A stretch of 64,000 nucleotides of DNA from the NCBI RefSeq assembly GCF_027943255.1, contig NC_072897.1, positions 44,862,044 through 44,926,043 on the forward strand, read 5' to 3'. This DNA is from Anastrepha obliqua (Eukaryota > Arthropoda > Insecta > Diptera > Tephritidae). The notes beneath the pieces are model-generated. The model had not been told where the DNA came from. It searched no databases and saw only the letters and a list, made by a program, of their open reading frames with translations. Every line of letters starts with the position of its first letter. Position 1 is the stretch's first letter. The position numbers and the translations under genes are program-made. Below, piece after piece: positions 11,800 to 22,355 of this stretch.

Positions 11800-12030
11800 T
11801 CAAGGGAACATAATATAGAAATGCACAATCAAATGCTGTGCAAAATGCCGTCGGCCATTCGTCAATTTGATTTCCTACAGAAGCCAAAAAAAGAGAATTC
11901 ACTTTAATCAGCTCTGTTAAATGTTTCACTACACTCGGCAGCGGTTAGACTTAATTTTTGACAATTCACACTACTCGTAGCCCGCGAGACTTCTCTAAAC
12001 ATTAACGTTCTCTGCAATGCGTTTCTGAGA
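11800..12030. repeat. Interspersed repeat, partner at 51125-51345
   Basis: Shared blocks with 51125-51345 include AATTTGATTTCNTACAG, GAATTCACTNTAATCA, CTCTGTTAA, AATTCACACTA or ATTCACACTA, CGNGAGACTTC and CATTAACGTTCTCT, in the same order and strand. Family unknown. Both copies lie close to a copy of the same SINE. Confidence 0.75.
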
Positions 12031-12130
12031 TTTTACCAGCTACATTAATGTTAACAGCACCATTGGCCGGCACAGATGAAGTGCGTAAGTGAGTGTGCGT
12101 TTGTATTAATACTGGCTAAGCAATAACACC

Positions 12131-12408
12131 AATAGAGAGAACGTTGGTTCAAATCTCGATGAAGCTCCAAAATTAAGAAAAACATTTTTCTAATAGCGGT
12201 CGCCCCTCGGCAGGCAATGGCAAACCTCCGAGTGTATTTCTGCCATGACAAAGCTCCTCATAAAAATATCTGCCGTTCGGAGTCGGCTTGAAACTTTAGG
12301 TCCCTCCATTTGTGGAACAACATCAAGACGCACACCACAAATAGGAGGAGGAGCTCGGCCAAACACCCAAAAAGGGTGTACCCTCCAATTATATATATAC
12401 ATATATAT
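12131..12408 (+). mobile_element. tRNA-derived SINE, 5'-truncated, with 13-bp target duplication
   Basis: AAGCAATAACACC flanks the insert at 12118-12130 and 12409-12421. The body begins just upstream of a B-box-like GGTTCAAATCTCG and continues with GGCAATGGCAAACCTCCGAG, GCCGTTCGGAGTCGGCTTGA and AGCTCGGCCAAACACCC. It ends in an AT-rich tail (ATATATATACATATATATA). The A-box half of the tRNA-like head is missing. Related copies lie on the minus strand at 50718-51032 and 49540-49716. Confidence 0.85.
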
Positions 12409-12421
12409 AAGCAATAACACC

Positions 12422-13438
12422 TTCAATAACAGCATTCACAGCAGACGATGTCACCGAAGAAGTAAAACAACCAGTATTACTACCAGGAGTAGTTGAGAAA
12501 CTAGTATTATCAGGGTCATTAACAGCTGTTAGGTTATTAGTAGGAACAACAGTGTGATTAGATGAGTATAACTGAGTGTGTTTTTGAACTTTAATTGGCT
12601 GAGTAACAACACCTTCCCTATGTAGCTTTAACTTTAGAACGAGTAATCCGTTTGTTTTCACTTATTAGAGTAGCTGGCAAGTTAGAAATATCATCTACTA
12701 GCTCAATTAATACAATAAAGTTACTTTTTACTTTTTTTGCCCAAGTCCGAGATCGCATTTATAATTTTTTCCTAAAGCATATTATAGGCCATACAAGTAG
12801 TGCACATACTCATTATTCTGAGCGATATATAAAATATAAAATTAACCAAAAAGCACAGACCGAAAAAAAAACACGTCCGAACCAGCATAAAGCTCATACA
12901 AACATAATAATGTATGATAACTACTATTCAGTGAATCTCTACCCGGCGTTGTTGAATCTTTAACCATAACTCGTGCACAAGTGAATCGTCTATCATCGAG
13001 ATTGATGAGCCCTCATCCAAGAGCGCATACATATCAATACGATTATTTGAGCCGTACAATGTTACGTGAACTATCCGAAACTGTAAATTTCCACAAGTAT
13101 GAGCGGAGTATTTGAAAACGGAACTTTTGGCAGACTAAGTTACAATGGCAACAACAGACGGGATCACTACTGTGCAACAAACGATTGTGATACCGTGGGT
13201 ATCCTTCAACTGGACAGACTAAACTTAACAATAGTAGAATGTGGGCAATCGAAGCAGAATATTTTGCTCTTATAAGATCGAAGTAAATAAAATTAATTTA
13301 TAGATCCTCCGATTGGTAACGTCGAAACTATATTTAAGCGTTGGCGCTCGCTTTTTTTAATTTCAAATTGCATCTCGTAATTGCACCTCTAGCCTAAAAA
13401 TTTGTTGTTGCATAGACAAAAGTAAATTCATATTATAA
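12422..13438. other. AT-rich stretch without a recognised gene
   Basis: On the minus strand, 12661-12422 is open and reads on across the SINE site into older sequence (Ser/Thr/Asn-rich), so the SINE may have landed in a former coding region. I do not recognise the protein. The remainder (12700-13438) shows nothing supported. Confidence 0.3.
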
Positions 13439-13629
13439 CTAGCGGACCCTTACCCGCTTCGCTGGGTGAAAGAAAAATATAAATGAAAAGTGTTCTCTGT
13501 TTTTTTCTTGTTTCATCCTTTAATTCATTCTCGGCCATTATTTTGTGACTTATTCTAATAACAATGTTTTATTTATTTTAGTGACTTACTCTAATGATTG
13601 TAAACTAACAACTTATTCTAAAGCCTTCT

Positions 13630-15161
13630 GAAAAGCCTACACAAAATTTTTGGTTTTATTTTCATGCGGTGTATAAATATAAAGTAACGATGGTTTCCCT
13701 ACTCGAGAACATCCTACATACTGTTGCCCATGTCCAAAGCATGGATAAGTTAGGTCAATTCCACATAATTGAAGTGTTTAACCTTGAGATTTATTGATTG
13801 TAATAGCAAAAGCAAGGCGAATGGGAAATTGAAGTCGCTTAAAATCAAAAGGAAAATCTGTTAAAATCATTGGAATGCGCGGAATCAAAAAATCTTGACC
13901 TTTAAATTTGCCTTTCAAAATTGTTGCTTCAATTACATTGTTCATTGTCCGTTTCACTGCTAATCTTGTCCCATTGTATAGTTTCGGCTGATTGATATTT
14001 CGCAACATAATGATCACTGCGCCGACTTTCAATTGCAAACGATGTGGTGGCAAGCCAGGCAAATTAAGTGAATTCAAAAATTCAATTGGATAATTCACTA
14101 CATCGTCGGGATTAGTGATTGAATCAATTGATTTATAGGTGACAACTTCACCTGAGTCAAAATACTGGAATTGATTTCATTGACATCGACATTTTTGGCA
14201 GCTAATATAGCTCTCTCGCTTAGCCAATCTTGATTTCGATAGTTTTGTGCAACATTTGGGAATACATTTTGCACTAATTGTACTCTTGATTCTGTTACTA
14301 CAAAAATTAGTTGGAAGTGTGATCATGCCAGTATTCTTATCAATTGGCTTTCGTCCATTTCCAATTTGCAACAAATGTTCGGAAAATTCAGCAGCTGTTG
14401 GATCATTCTGTAACTGCACACGAACATTAGTAGTTAATGTGAGTTTTTGAACATATCTCCACAGATTAGAAGATTTAAGGCACGCTCTCAATTCATCAGC
14501 TGCTGTTGATTTGGGAATAACAGGCAAAGTTTGTCGAAAATCACCGGCCAATAGAATTAGTGCACCATCAAATATGTTTGTGTTATTTCGAAAATCTTTC
14601 AGTGTTCTATTTAAGGCTTCCAGTCATTTTTTATGAGCCATCATACATTCATCCCATACAATAATTTTACATGTTTGTAAAACTTTTCCCATTCCAGAAT
14701 TTTTAGAAATATTGCAAGTTGGTTCTTCATTTACTTGCATATTTAATGGTAACTTTAATGCAGAATGTGCAGTGCGACCGCCGTCCAATAAAGTTGCCGC
14801 TATTCCAGATGATGCCAAAGCCAATGCAATATTATTCTCTGATCGAATGGTGGCCAAAATTAACGACAACAAAAACGTTTTTCCAGTCCCACCTGGTGCA
14901 TCTAAGAAGAATATTCCTCCTCTTTCATTTGCAACATTGTCTATAATTGTGTCATATGCCTGCCTTTGTTCTGTGTTTAATATTGGTAGGTTTGTTGTTA
15001 CAAATGTGTTCAGATCATTTCGAACATATTCTTTTTCACGTCTTAATTCTGCATTATACGCATCTTGCATCGGACGATTTGGTGCGATCATACCTAACTC
15101 ACTCAGAGTTTTATTTGCAATCATCAGGCAAAAGTCTTTGATTTTAATTAAAGCCTAATTA
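13630..15161 (-). pseudogene. Helitron PIF1-like helicase domain
   Basis: Walker A APGGTGKTF lies near 14900-14874. Walker B IIVWDECMM lies near 14665-14640. AGDFRQTLPVIP (14548-14513) and the C-terminal INKSQG (near 13795-13778) follow. All are hallmarks of superfamily 1 PIF1-type helicases in Helitron Rep-Hel proteins, which unwind DNA during rolling-circle transposition. Directly after SQG an in-frame TAA interrupts the Q of the usual SQGQT motif. The frame then continues to about 13680, where a TAG follows. Further breaks lie at 14624 and near 14177-14100. Confidence 0.88.
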
Positions 15162-15163
15162 TA

Positions 15164-15845
15164 CTTCTGCTCAAATATGAACGAGACGGTATCAATAAAA
15201 CGGTCCGCGGATGACCTATGGCAAAAATAAATTTTTTGTTTTTTGGTAGGACTGTTGTAAGCTTACATGGCAAATTTCAGCGTGATATGTCACATAGTTT
15301 GTTTTCTGTGCTACTGTAAACAAGTCAAGCTCGAGTGTGTTCTTCGAATTCTCTTTTATGACTTCAATTGTCTCAAAATGTTTTCCACGGAGCGGCAACT
15401 TGAGCTTGGGAAACAGGAAAAAGTCAATTTCCTTTACTTTTCTGATGTTTTCGTCGTTTACTGATGTTGCTGGACGACGTTCATGAGGCAAGTTTTCAAC
15501 CGATGTACGGCCCTCTTTGAACGATTTGTACCACTGGAAAACACGTGCACGCGATAAAGCAGAGTCCCCATAGGTTGTCTGCAACATTTTTAAGGCGTCT
15601 GAAGCCGAAATTTTGTTGGAATAACAAAATTTCAAACAAATTCTTTGAATTTCCATCATTAAATTCGAAGAACACACTCGACTTCACTTGTTTACAGGAG
15701 CACAGAAAACAAAATATGTGACATATAACTCTGAAATTTGCCATGTAAGCTTATAACTCCTACCAAAAAACAAAAAATTTATTTTTGCCATTTGTCATCC
15801 GCGGACCGTTTTATTGATACCGTCTCGTTCATATTTGAGCAGAAG
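15164..15845 (-). mobile_element. Mariner derivative with long inverted arms (fold-back-like)
   Basis: TA dinucleotides flank the element at 15162-15163 and 15846-15847. The first bases from both ends are CTTCTGCTCAAATATGAACG and the inverted match continues for about 190 bp, far beyond a normal mariner TIR. It interrupts the Helitron coding region. The minus-strand ORF inside is an internally deleted transposase. The right arm is an inverted copy of the 5' end, so the original 3' end was replaced. Confidence 0.88.
15216..15677 (-). pseudogene. Mariner transposase, internally deleted
   Basis: The first 80 or so residues are the mariner paired-like helix-turn-helix region (IQRICLKFCYSNKISASDAL, then SRARVFQWYKSFKEGR and NLPHERRPATS). 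The frame then jumps to FFLFPKLKLPLRGKHF, which in mariner transposases lies after the third catalytic Asp. The whole DD34D catalytic core is therefore missing. The last 40 or so codons run into the inverted 5' arm. It could at most retain DNA-binding sequence. Confidence 0.85.
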
Positions 15846-15847
15846 TA

Positions 15848-16731
15848 TAATTCATCTGTATAATTCAAATTTGGATTTGCAGTAATGCGACGTACTTGAT
15901 GTAGGATATATTCTGTCATGTACTCTTGGTAAGTACTCCACAATTCTTTTGGGTTTGCTGGGAAACATGTAGCAATAATGATAGCAAATAGTGCTCTTAT
16001 TTGGTGTGGAAAACTTGTTGCACATGCATCCATAAGAGTTGCATCCCACTGATTATCATTTTCAAGCAAATTCAATTCTTTGCATGCTTGCTGATAAGTA
16101 CAACAAAGATGACCATTAACTCGTTTCAAGATTTCGAATGATCTTGGGCCGGGAATATCAACTAAGAGTAAACGTAAATAGAAACATTCCACTTTACTTG
16201 GATGCACAGTGTAAAGTCGTCCTATTGCATCACCCAAATGAACACCTGGATATCCATCTACAGGTATTCCTCGTTGCCTTCGTACCCAGGACCTTGATGA
16301 TATATTCCAAGTATAATATTTAGGACCATTTGAATAAAGCAATGTTCTTGCAAATGAATCTGTTTCACATAAGTTGAAAAATGCAGTTAGTGTTGTTGCT
16401 GGTGGTCGTTCGGCCATTTGTTGAGCAGTATTTTCAGTGAAATAAACACTTTGTTCATTTTCTAAATGGACTGACAAATGAATAACAGCTCGATGGCAAT
16501 CATGAATCGGAAATGATAATATTCTCCAAACTGCTTCGTTGCTACTAATGTATTTGGTAATTAGTAATTTCATCATTTGGATTTACAACTCCAAATACTG
16601 CCATGTCACTTCCTTTATTGATATATTTGCATATGTATTTGATGGATTTTACGGAGTTACAATATTCCACATTTAAATGAGCGTTGAATATTTTCGATAA
16701 TAATGGACAATACGGAACCACCCAACGATTA
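15848..16731 (-). pseudogene. Helitron Rep-helicase central region
   Basis: The 16772-16545 segment contains NRWVVPYCPLLSK, then VKSIKYICKYINKGSDMA, the conserved Y/K-containing rolling-circle motif 3 of Helitron Rep. The next stretch (16576-15848, another frame) continues the Rep-to-helicase linker with AERPPATTLTAFF and PRSFEILKRVNG. A frameshift lies near 16560. The region is cut on the left by the mariner and on the right by the TTA-flanked element. Confidence 0.85.
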
Positions 16732-18771
16732 CACTGCACAACAGCATTTCTGATGATTGGGTTATGATACATGTTTTTAGTCCAATTTTTAATGACAATT
16801 TCAAATCTGTAACTGAAATTCCTGTATCAGCTCTATATGACACATTTGACTTTTTGTAATAAAACACTATAGATTTAAAGATTATATTATATTATTGCCT
16901 TCTTAAGTTTAAAAAAATTTTCTTTTATATGATTTCCTTGCTGAAGTTGAAGGCATAGAACTGTTGTTAATGCTCCAACAATAGTCGGCCATCATGTGTG
17001 TGTTCCAGTAACCTTGATAGCGTTCCTCCATCGTACGAAGGTCCTGGTGGAATCGCTCGCGCTGTTCTTCGCTGAGATCCCCAAGATTGGCTGGAAACTA
17101 GTCCAGATGGTTGTGAAGAAAGTGTAATTTAATGCTCATATTATATCCAACCCTTTGGAAGTGACCCATTAGTTGTTCGACATGCTGAGAATAATCAGAA
17201 CTTTTCTTATTTCCTAAGAAATTTTGAACAAGCCAAACAGACTCATTCCATGCCATTTTCTCAATGACTGTCATAGTGTCTATGAAATTTGTGTCTTTTA
17301 TTAACGACCTTATCTGTGGCCCGTCAAAAATACCCGCTTTTATCTTTTCTGCACTCAATTTTGGAAACTTTTTAGACAGAAAAAGAAAACAATTTCCATT
17401 TTTGTCAAGAGCTTTAACGAATTGTTTTATAAGCCACAGTTTTATATGTAACGGAGGTAAAATTATATGATCCCTTGATACTAAAGGTGGGTTTATCACG
17501 TTCTGTTTTCCTGGAACTAACGCTTCCCGAGCAGGCCAATCTTTTTTAATCCAATGTTGATTTTTAGCTCTACTATCCCATAAGCAAAGAAAACAGGGAA
17601 ACTTTGTGTAACCACCTTGTTGGCCTAAAAGAAAGTTTACCATTTTTAAATCGACACATAAAACCCAATTGTGTTCCGCATATTTAATTTTGTCTAAAAC
17701 CAGAGCAATAGTTGTATATTCTTCTTTTACTTTAGTAGAATGTGCAATAGGCAATGAGCCCCATTTGTTCCCAGAACACATTTTAAACTCCGTTTTGATA
17801 AATCTATAAATAAACGCCACTCACTAGAAACGTAATTTTGTAATCCCATTGCAGCCATTAAACCAGGTACATTTTTACAAAATACAAAGTTATATCCTTC
17901 AGCAAAATATTCAAGGAAAGTTTGTTCTCTTCTGCGATAGTAAGAAATTTTAGTTTCTTTTGTGACTAAGTTTCTTTCTTTTAATCTAGACCCCAAATTC
18001 CTGAACCAGTCTTTGACAGTCCCAGATCTCTAATGAGGTCGTTTAAATCATCTTGGTTAAATGGTTTTGGTGTTCCCAGGTCACAATCAAAGTTACTATC
18101 GTTATTGTCTGTTTTTGCCTCAAAATGTAAAGGTTCTTCCTGTGAAGCACCAGGTTGAGGTTCAGATGACATCGTAGGGCTCAAAACACGTCTATGTGCC
18201 GATCGTATGGAAGGATATTCCCATTTGCCTCGATTTTTTCGGTTAATGCCAGTTATTTTTATCATACAAATATAACAGTCGTCGTGGTGGTTCACAGGTT
18301 CAATCCAGATCATAGCAGTTTCGTATCTAAATTTATTCCTTTTCTTATTCGTCCACAAACGTAGAAACTCAACGCACGTTTTGCATACCTTTTGTGGAAT
18401 CCAAGGCTTATTTTTCATTTTCATTGGGTGACCGAAGTAATTTTTGTACGCCTCATTTACGAACGATGTCACATTCAAACGGTTTTCTTGAAACATATAC
18501 TCTCCGCAAATAAAACAAAAACTATTCGGGTCATTTATACAAACTCGTCTTGACGATGCCATTACAAATAATATTAAGAAAACTTAATATTTGTTTAAAT
18601 ATTCGTCAATTAACACTGAAATATAGTGATTTTTTTGTGTAGCTATAACTCGTAAACAAGAGCTGTTACAAAAAAAATGAGGGTATATTTAGAATCAGCG
18701 TTGTCAAATTAGTAAACATCAAGTATCAAAAGTCATTCATCAGACAAAAAGTGCGATTTTGTTTTTTTGTG
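16732..18771 (-). mobile_element. 2,040-bp DNA transposon of unassigned superfamily (TTA target duplication)
   Basis: TTA flanks the element at 16729-16731 and 18772-18774. Deleting it plus one TTA restores the uninterrupted Helitron codons for EADNRWVV, so the ends are exact. The ends begin CACTGCACAACA and, inverted, CACAAAAAAACA. Further in, TCTGATGA, TGATAC, TGACAA and CAGCTC occur in the same order and near-equal spacing from both ends, suggesting degenerate inverted repeats of about 110 bp. CAC ends with a 3-bp duplication recall CACTA-type (CMC) elements, but this is not proof. Confidence 0.75.
16909..18562 (-). pseudogene. Near-intact DDE-like transposase candidate of unrecognised family
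   Basis: One protein of roughly 550 codons is spread over three frames (18562-17981, 17996-17727, 17820-16909). It has frameshifts near 17990 and 17740 and one in-frame TAG at 17098-17100. The N-terminus has zinc-binding-like pairs (CFICG, CKTC and H..DDCYIC). Acidic residues in DDE-like settings are D in RLFIDLSK (17802-17804), D in VLCVDLKM (17650-17652) followed by CFLC, then acidic FHQDLRTMEERYQG near 17020-17050. The D-D-CxxC-E order is like CMC and related DDE/D transposases. I recall similar multicopy uncharacterised proteins in arthropods, but assign no name. Confidence 0.6.
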
Positions 18772-18774
18772 TTA

Positions 18775-19640
18775 TCAGCTTCAACTTCCTGGTTATGCAT
18801 TCTAATGGTTGCCGTTTTGCCATTATCATAAGGTGATCTACGTCGATACAACGGATATCCGTCATTGCCCGTTATTGTGTCTGAAGTAAATTGCCTTGGG
18901 TATCGTTTCGAACACTTTTCATCAATCATACATGGTGAATTCACGTTTAGTTCACCGCACGGTCCATGTATCATGTTTTTAACGACAACTTGAAATAACT
19001 CAGGATCAGCAGTGTGATCAGGAATTTCAGCTGATATAAGGTTATCGATTTGATCCGGAGTTATTTTATGTACCAGCCAAATTAATATATGTGCGTGCGG
19101 CAATCCCCTTTTCTGCCATTCGATGGAGTACATATGGCAACGCACCTCCCCAAATACATATAATTTCACAATTAAATCCATGAGTGCTTTACATTTTTGC
19201 CGAAAAGCACGCGCAGTAATGTCATGACGATCGGTTGTCGACCGTCCTGCAAATAAATTGTTTTGATGTCATCCCACTGCGGATTACATGTAAATGTAAT
19301 GAACAGATCCGGTCGACCGTATTTTCGTACATAACACATTGCGTCTTGTGCATATTCGTTCATATTCCGTGGGCTACCAATATACGAAGATGACAATATA
19401 GTTAAACGTCTGATGTCATTAATATTAATATAGCATCATTTGCTATCGCATCTTGCAAATGAATATATTGTTCAGATCTTAATTTTGCTTGGTTGAAACG
19501 AATAAAATTAAGACGTTCTGTTTCTATTTTGGTATACATATCAACGATGTACTGATGATATAGTTTACGACATCTCAAGATATAACTGTTCGTGGACCAT
19601 TTTAACTGGTTGTAGTACATAAGAATGCAATCTCTTAACC
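18775..19640 (-). pseudogene. Helitron Rep (HUH endonuclease) N-terminal region
   Basis: GRPDLFITFTCNPQWDDI (motif 1 region, 19396-19172 stretch) and KRGLPHAHILIWLV near 19107-19070 identify the HUH rolling-circle nuclease, with both His of the HxH core present. It continues to GYPLYRRRSP and MHNQEVEADN at 18775, where the TTA-flanked element cuts it. Shifts at about 19400 and 19175 break the frame. The role is nicking and joining of Helitron ends. Confidence 0.88.
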
Positions 19641-19659
19641 TGAAGGCGAGTTCCCAATT

Positions 19660-20460
19660 GGTCTATATCTGGAGTCCTTAGTTACCCAGCGAAAAGAAAA
19701 GTCCTCTTTTCATTAGCATTTATCAACAACTTACAATAGATAATCATGTGGTTCAAACACATCCTAGGGTTATCCAAGTCCACGTTTTGGTCTATATCTC
19801 GAGACCCTAGTTACGGAGGGGCATTAAAAATACTCTATACTATAGCAATCATCAACAGCTTCCATTTGCTACCCATATTGTAGAAACTCATCCTTGGGTT
19901 ACCCGGGTCCACGTTTTGGCCTATATCTCGAGACCCTAGTCACGGAACGGTATGAAAAATGCTCTATATTATAGCAATCATCAGCAGCTTCCATTTGCTA
20001 CCCAAATTGTACAAACACATCCTAGGGTTACCCGGGTCCACGTTTTGGCCTATATCTCGAGACCCTAGTCACGGAACGGTATGAAAAATACTCTATACTA
20101 TAGCAATCATCAGCAGCTTCCATTTGCTACCCATATTGTACAAACACATCCTAGGGTTACCCGGGTCCACGTTTTGGCCTATATCTCGAGACCCCAGTCA
20201 CGGAACAGTATTAAAAATACTCTATACTATAGAAATCATCAGCAGCTTCCATTTGCTACCCATATTGTACAAACACATCCTAGGGTTATCCAAGTCCACG
20301 TTTTGGTCTATATCTCGAGACCCTAGTTACGGAGGGGCATTAAAAATACTCTATACTATAGCAATCATCAGCAGCTTCCATTTGCTACCCATATTGTAGA
20401 AACACATCCTAGGGTTACCCGGGTCCACGTTTTGGCCTATTTCTCGAGACCCTGGTATCC
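19660..20460 (-). repeat. Helitron minisatellite, about six units of 125-130 bp
   Basis: On the plus strand the core CTATATCTCGAGACC follows CACGTTTTGG at about 19790, 19920, 20050, 20175, 20305 and 20435. The unit is the reverse complement of the one in the Helitron at 2838-5552. Repeat-derived open frames cross it but are not genes. Confidence 0.92.
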
Positions 20461-20602
20461 GATTCTTAAAATTTTAAAACACAAACCTTCTCCACATGTG
20501 TCTCTTCAATGTGACAGAGTTTGGTTAAAATCGGTTTAGCCATTCTCCGTAAAGTTCATCACAACGCGAAAAACGGCTGAATTTTTATATATTATATATA
20601 GA
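20461..20602 (-). other. Helitron 5' terminal region
   Basis: Minus-strand TCTATATATAATATATAAAA followed by GTTTTTCGCGTTGTGATG and a GGCTAAACCGATTTTAACC block is the conserved leader of this Helitron family. The related Helitron at 2838 has ACTGGACCGATTTTAAAAAT in the equivalent place. Confidence 0.8.
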
Positions 20603-20639
20603 TTTTATATAGTATAGTCGAATTACTGGTAGATGCTCC

Positions 20640-20900
20640 TGAAGAAATGACAAAGATAACTGAGGTGGCGTTGGTGAAGGCGTTGGTGACGTCGACTCTG
20701 ACAAAGTCCTCTGACAAAGTCCCCAAGTGCTACACTGACCCGGGGTGGTGCTGACACAATCGAGTTTCCCTGGATCAGCTCTAGCAATCTAATCCAAGCA
20801 GCATTTGTTGAGGTTTGATTGGTGGGCGTTGAAATTTCTGGCTATAACCGTTGGCTGCGAAGCACCGGCTTGTTTTGCATTTCTTAAGATAGGCGTCTCA
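20640..20900 (-). pseudogene. Possible LINE endonuclease fragment
   Basis: The minus strand reads VIARNFNAHHQSNLNKCC, reminiscent of the GDFNAHH motif of Jockey/R1-type endonucleases, followed by RLLELIQGNS-like residues in another frame. It is short and shifted, so only a weak call. Confidence 0.35.
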
Positions 20901-21129
20901 CTATATTGAGAAACTCGCTTTTAAGCGGTATATTTCTAGAAGAATATTTACAAGTACAAAAAGTGTATTCATTTCGTTACTTACTCTAGTTTTCGCTCCC
21001 GGTTGCAATGCGTGTTCAGATGCTAAATAGGCACATCGATCCCCGTTGGTTGAACTGCTTTATGCTTTAAATAATAATGGAACAGCAAAGGGGATGAAAA
21101 TAGGGTTGCATATGAAATACATGCAATGA

Positions 21130-21720
21130 TATTCACAGCGGCCTTAACAACCATGCAGTTAATTCTGCCTTTTCGCCCTTTGTGAACGAGGGCAAAACAG
21201 AGTGCCTCCTGTCATCAAACAAACAGCGCTGACTGTTCTCGCGTATCGTATAAGAGGAATCAGCCTTGAAATCCAATGAGAATATCTCTTGCGAACAAGT
21301 GCTACTTTGGAATAAGAAGGCATAAGAGTAGTAAAGCCTTTTCCCGAAAAACAAAAATAACGCGTTTTAAGGCTCTTATCATGCCTGCCTTAACGTATGG
21401 CGCAGAAGCTTAGACGATGACAATATCTGACTTTTACGTTAGTGGCGGCGAGTATCGTAAGGGATGGAACGATGAGTTATCTGAACCTTACGATGGCATA
21501 AAGAACGTTGGCTCTGTCATGTCGTCCAAATTGATACAAACGCTCCACCTCTGAAAGCACTCGATGCGGTACCAGCTGGTGGTAGCAAACAAAGTGGAAG
21601 GCCTCCTCTGCGTTGGAAAGATCAGGTAGAGAAGGACGTGGTTTCCCTTGGTGTTTCCAACTGGAGCCCGTTAGCATGATAAATAAATGACTGGCGAGCC
21701 TTGTTAAACTCGGCAAAAAT
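21130..21720 (+). pseudogene. RTE-like LINE 3' fragment
   Basis: Plus-strand pieces resemble the element at 53017-54897: GCGGCCTTAACAACC followed by TAATTCTGCCTTTTCG; ATGCCTGCCTTAACGTATGG; then a frame with GKQSGRPPLRWKDQVEKDV-like content that is typical of the C-terminus of such ORFs. Badly shifted. 20900-21130 holds nothing recognised. Confidence 0.55.
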
Positions 21721-21784
21721 CGTGTAAGCGGTTGTCGTGTCAATCAAGAGGAGAATAATTAAACAAACTTCATCTCTAAACATA

Positions 21785-22352
21785 AAGGGTTTTTTAATAA
21801 GAGGTAATACGAATATTTTGATATTCAAAGAAAAATGCTATTTTTTAATATAAATGATCGGATGTTTATTTCATTATAAAGAGGAAGGTATACCGTTAAT
21901 AGTGGAAAATAACATCAGAAAAATGACCACCTCGACCACGCTTACAGGATAATAACCGTTTCATGAAATTTTCCATAACCGTATTGCAAAGTGGCTACCC
22001 TATGTCCTCGATAGCCTCACGAATTCCATTTTTGAGGTCTTGAATCGACTCTAGGCTGTTGGCGTAGACCATCGCTTTCGCGTGGCCGCAAAGATAAAAG
22101 TCACAAGGTGTTAGATCACAAGATATCGGTGGCCAATTGTGATCACGATTCGATGATTCGAGAGATAACACGGTCCGGAAACTTTTCCCGTAAAAGATCA
22201 ATGGTTTCGTTGGTTGTGTGGCACGTAGCGCCGTCTTGTTGAAAATAAACGTTGTCCTGATCAATACCATCCAATTCCGGCTATAAAAAATTGTTAATCA
22301 TCTCTCGATAGCGCAATCCATTCACCTGTAACACCTGTTATTGGAACACCCT
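21785..22352 (-). mobile_element. Mariner deletion derivative (AAGGGTTTTCCAATAACAGG family)
   Basis: The left end AAGGGTTTTTTAATAAGAGG and the inverted right end GGGTGTTCCAATAACAGGTG lie next to TA. The inside carries only the second half of a mariner transposase. The TIRs match the elements at 51645-52372 and 47477-47592. Confidence 0.8.
21995..22330 (-). pseudogene. Mariner transposase C-terminal half
   Basis: After the region equivalent to YREMINNF, the minus strand encodes a FIFNKTALRATQ frame (shifted from VYFQQDGATCHT) and HNWPPISCDLTPCDFYLCGH, which holds the third catalytic Asp of a DD34D transposase. It then reads VYANSLESIQDLKNGIREAI. The N-terminus and first Asp are deleted, and stops and shifts are present. 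Confidence 0.82.
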
Positions 22353-22355
22353 ATA

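Larger units (their letters stand above)
13439..20602 (-). mobile_element. Degenerate autonomous-type Helitron with nested insertions
   Basis: On the minus strand the 5' end is A|TCTATATATAA at 20602 and the 3' end is GGGTCCGCTAG|T at 13439, preceded by a palindromic CCCAGCGAAGCGGG. These satisfy the Helitron TC...CTRR ends and A/T target. Between them in order are a minisatellite (20460-19680), a Rep/HUH region (about 19620-18775), the rest of the Rep-helicase linker (about 16731-15848) and a PIF1-like helicase (15161-13630). Two later DNA transposons interrupt it. Removing both leaves a Rep-helicase of expected order but with many stops. Confidence 0.9.

Noticed and set aside
16732..18771. 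Host gene captured by the Helitron
   Set aside because: The insert has its own 3-bp target duplication and terminal motifs, and interrupts Rep codons; transposon insertion explains it better than Helitron gene capture.
20081..20399. Open frames with repeating peptides (HPRVxxVHVLxYISRP)
   Set aside because: They simply translate the Helitron minisatellite.
21477..21743. 88-codon minus-strand ORF
   Set aside because: Antisense to the RTE-like fragment, whose plus-strand reading matches the family C-terminus.
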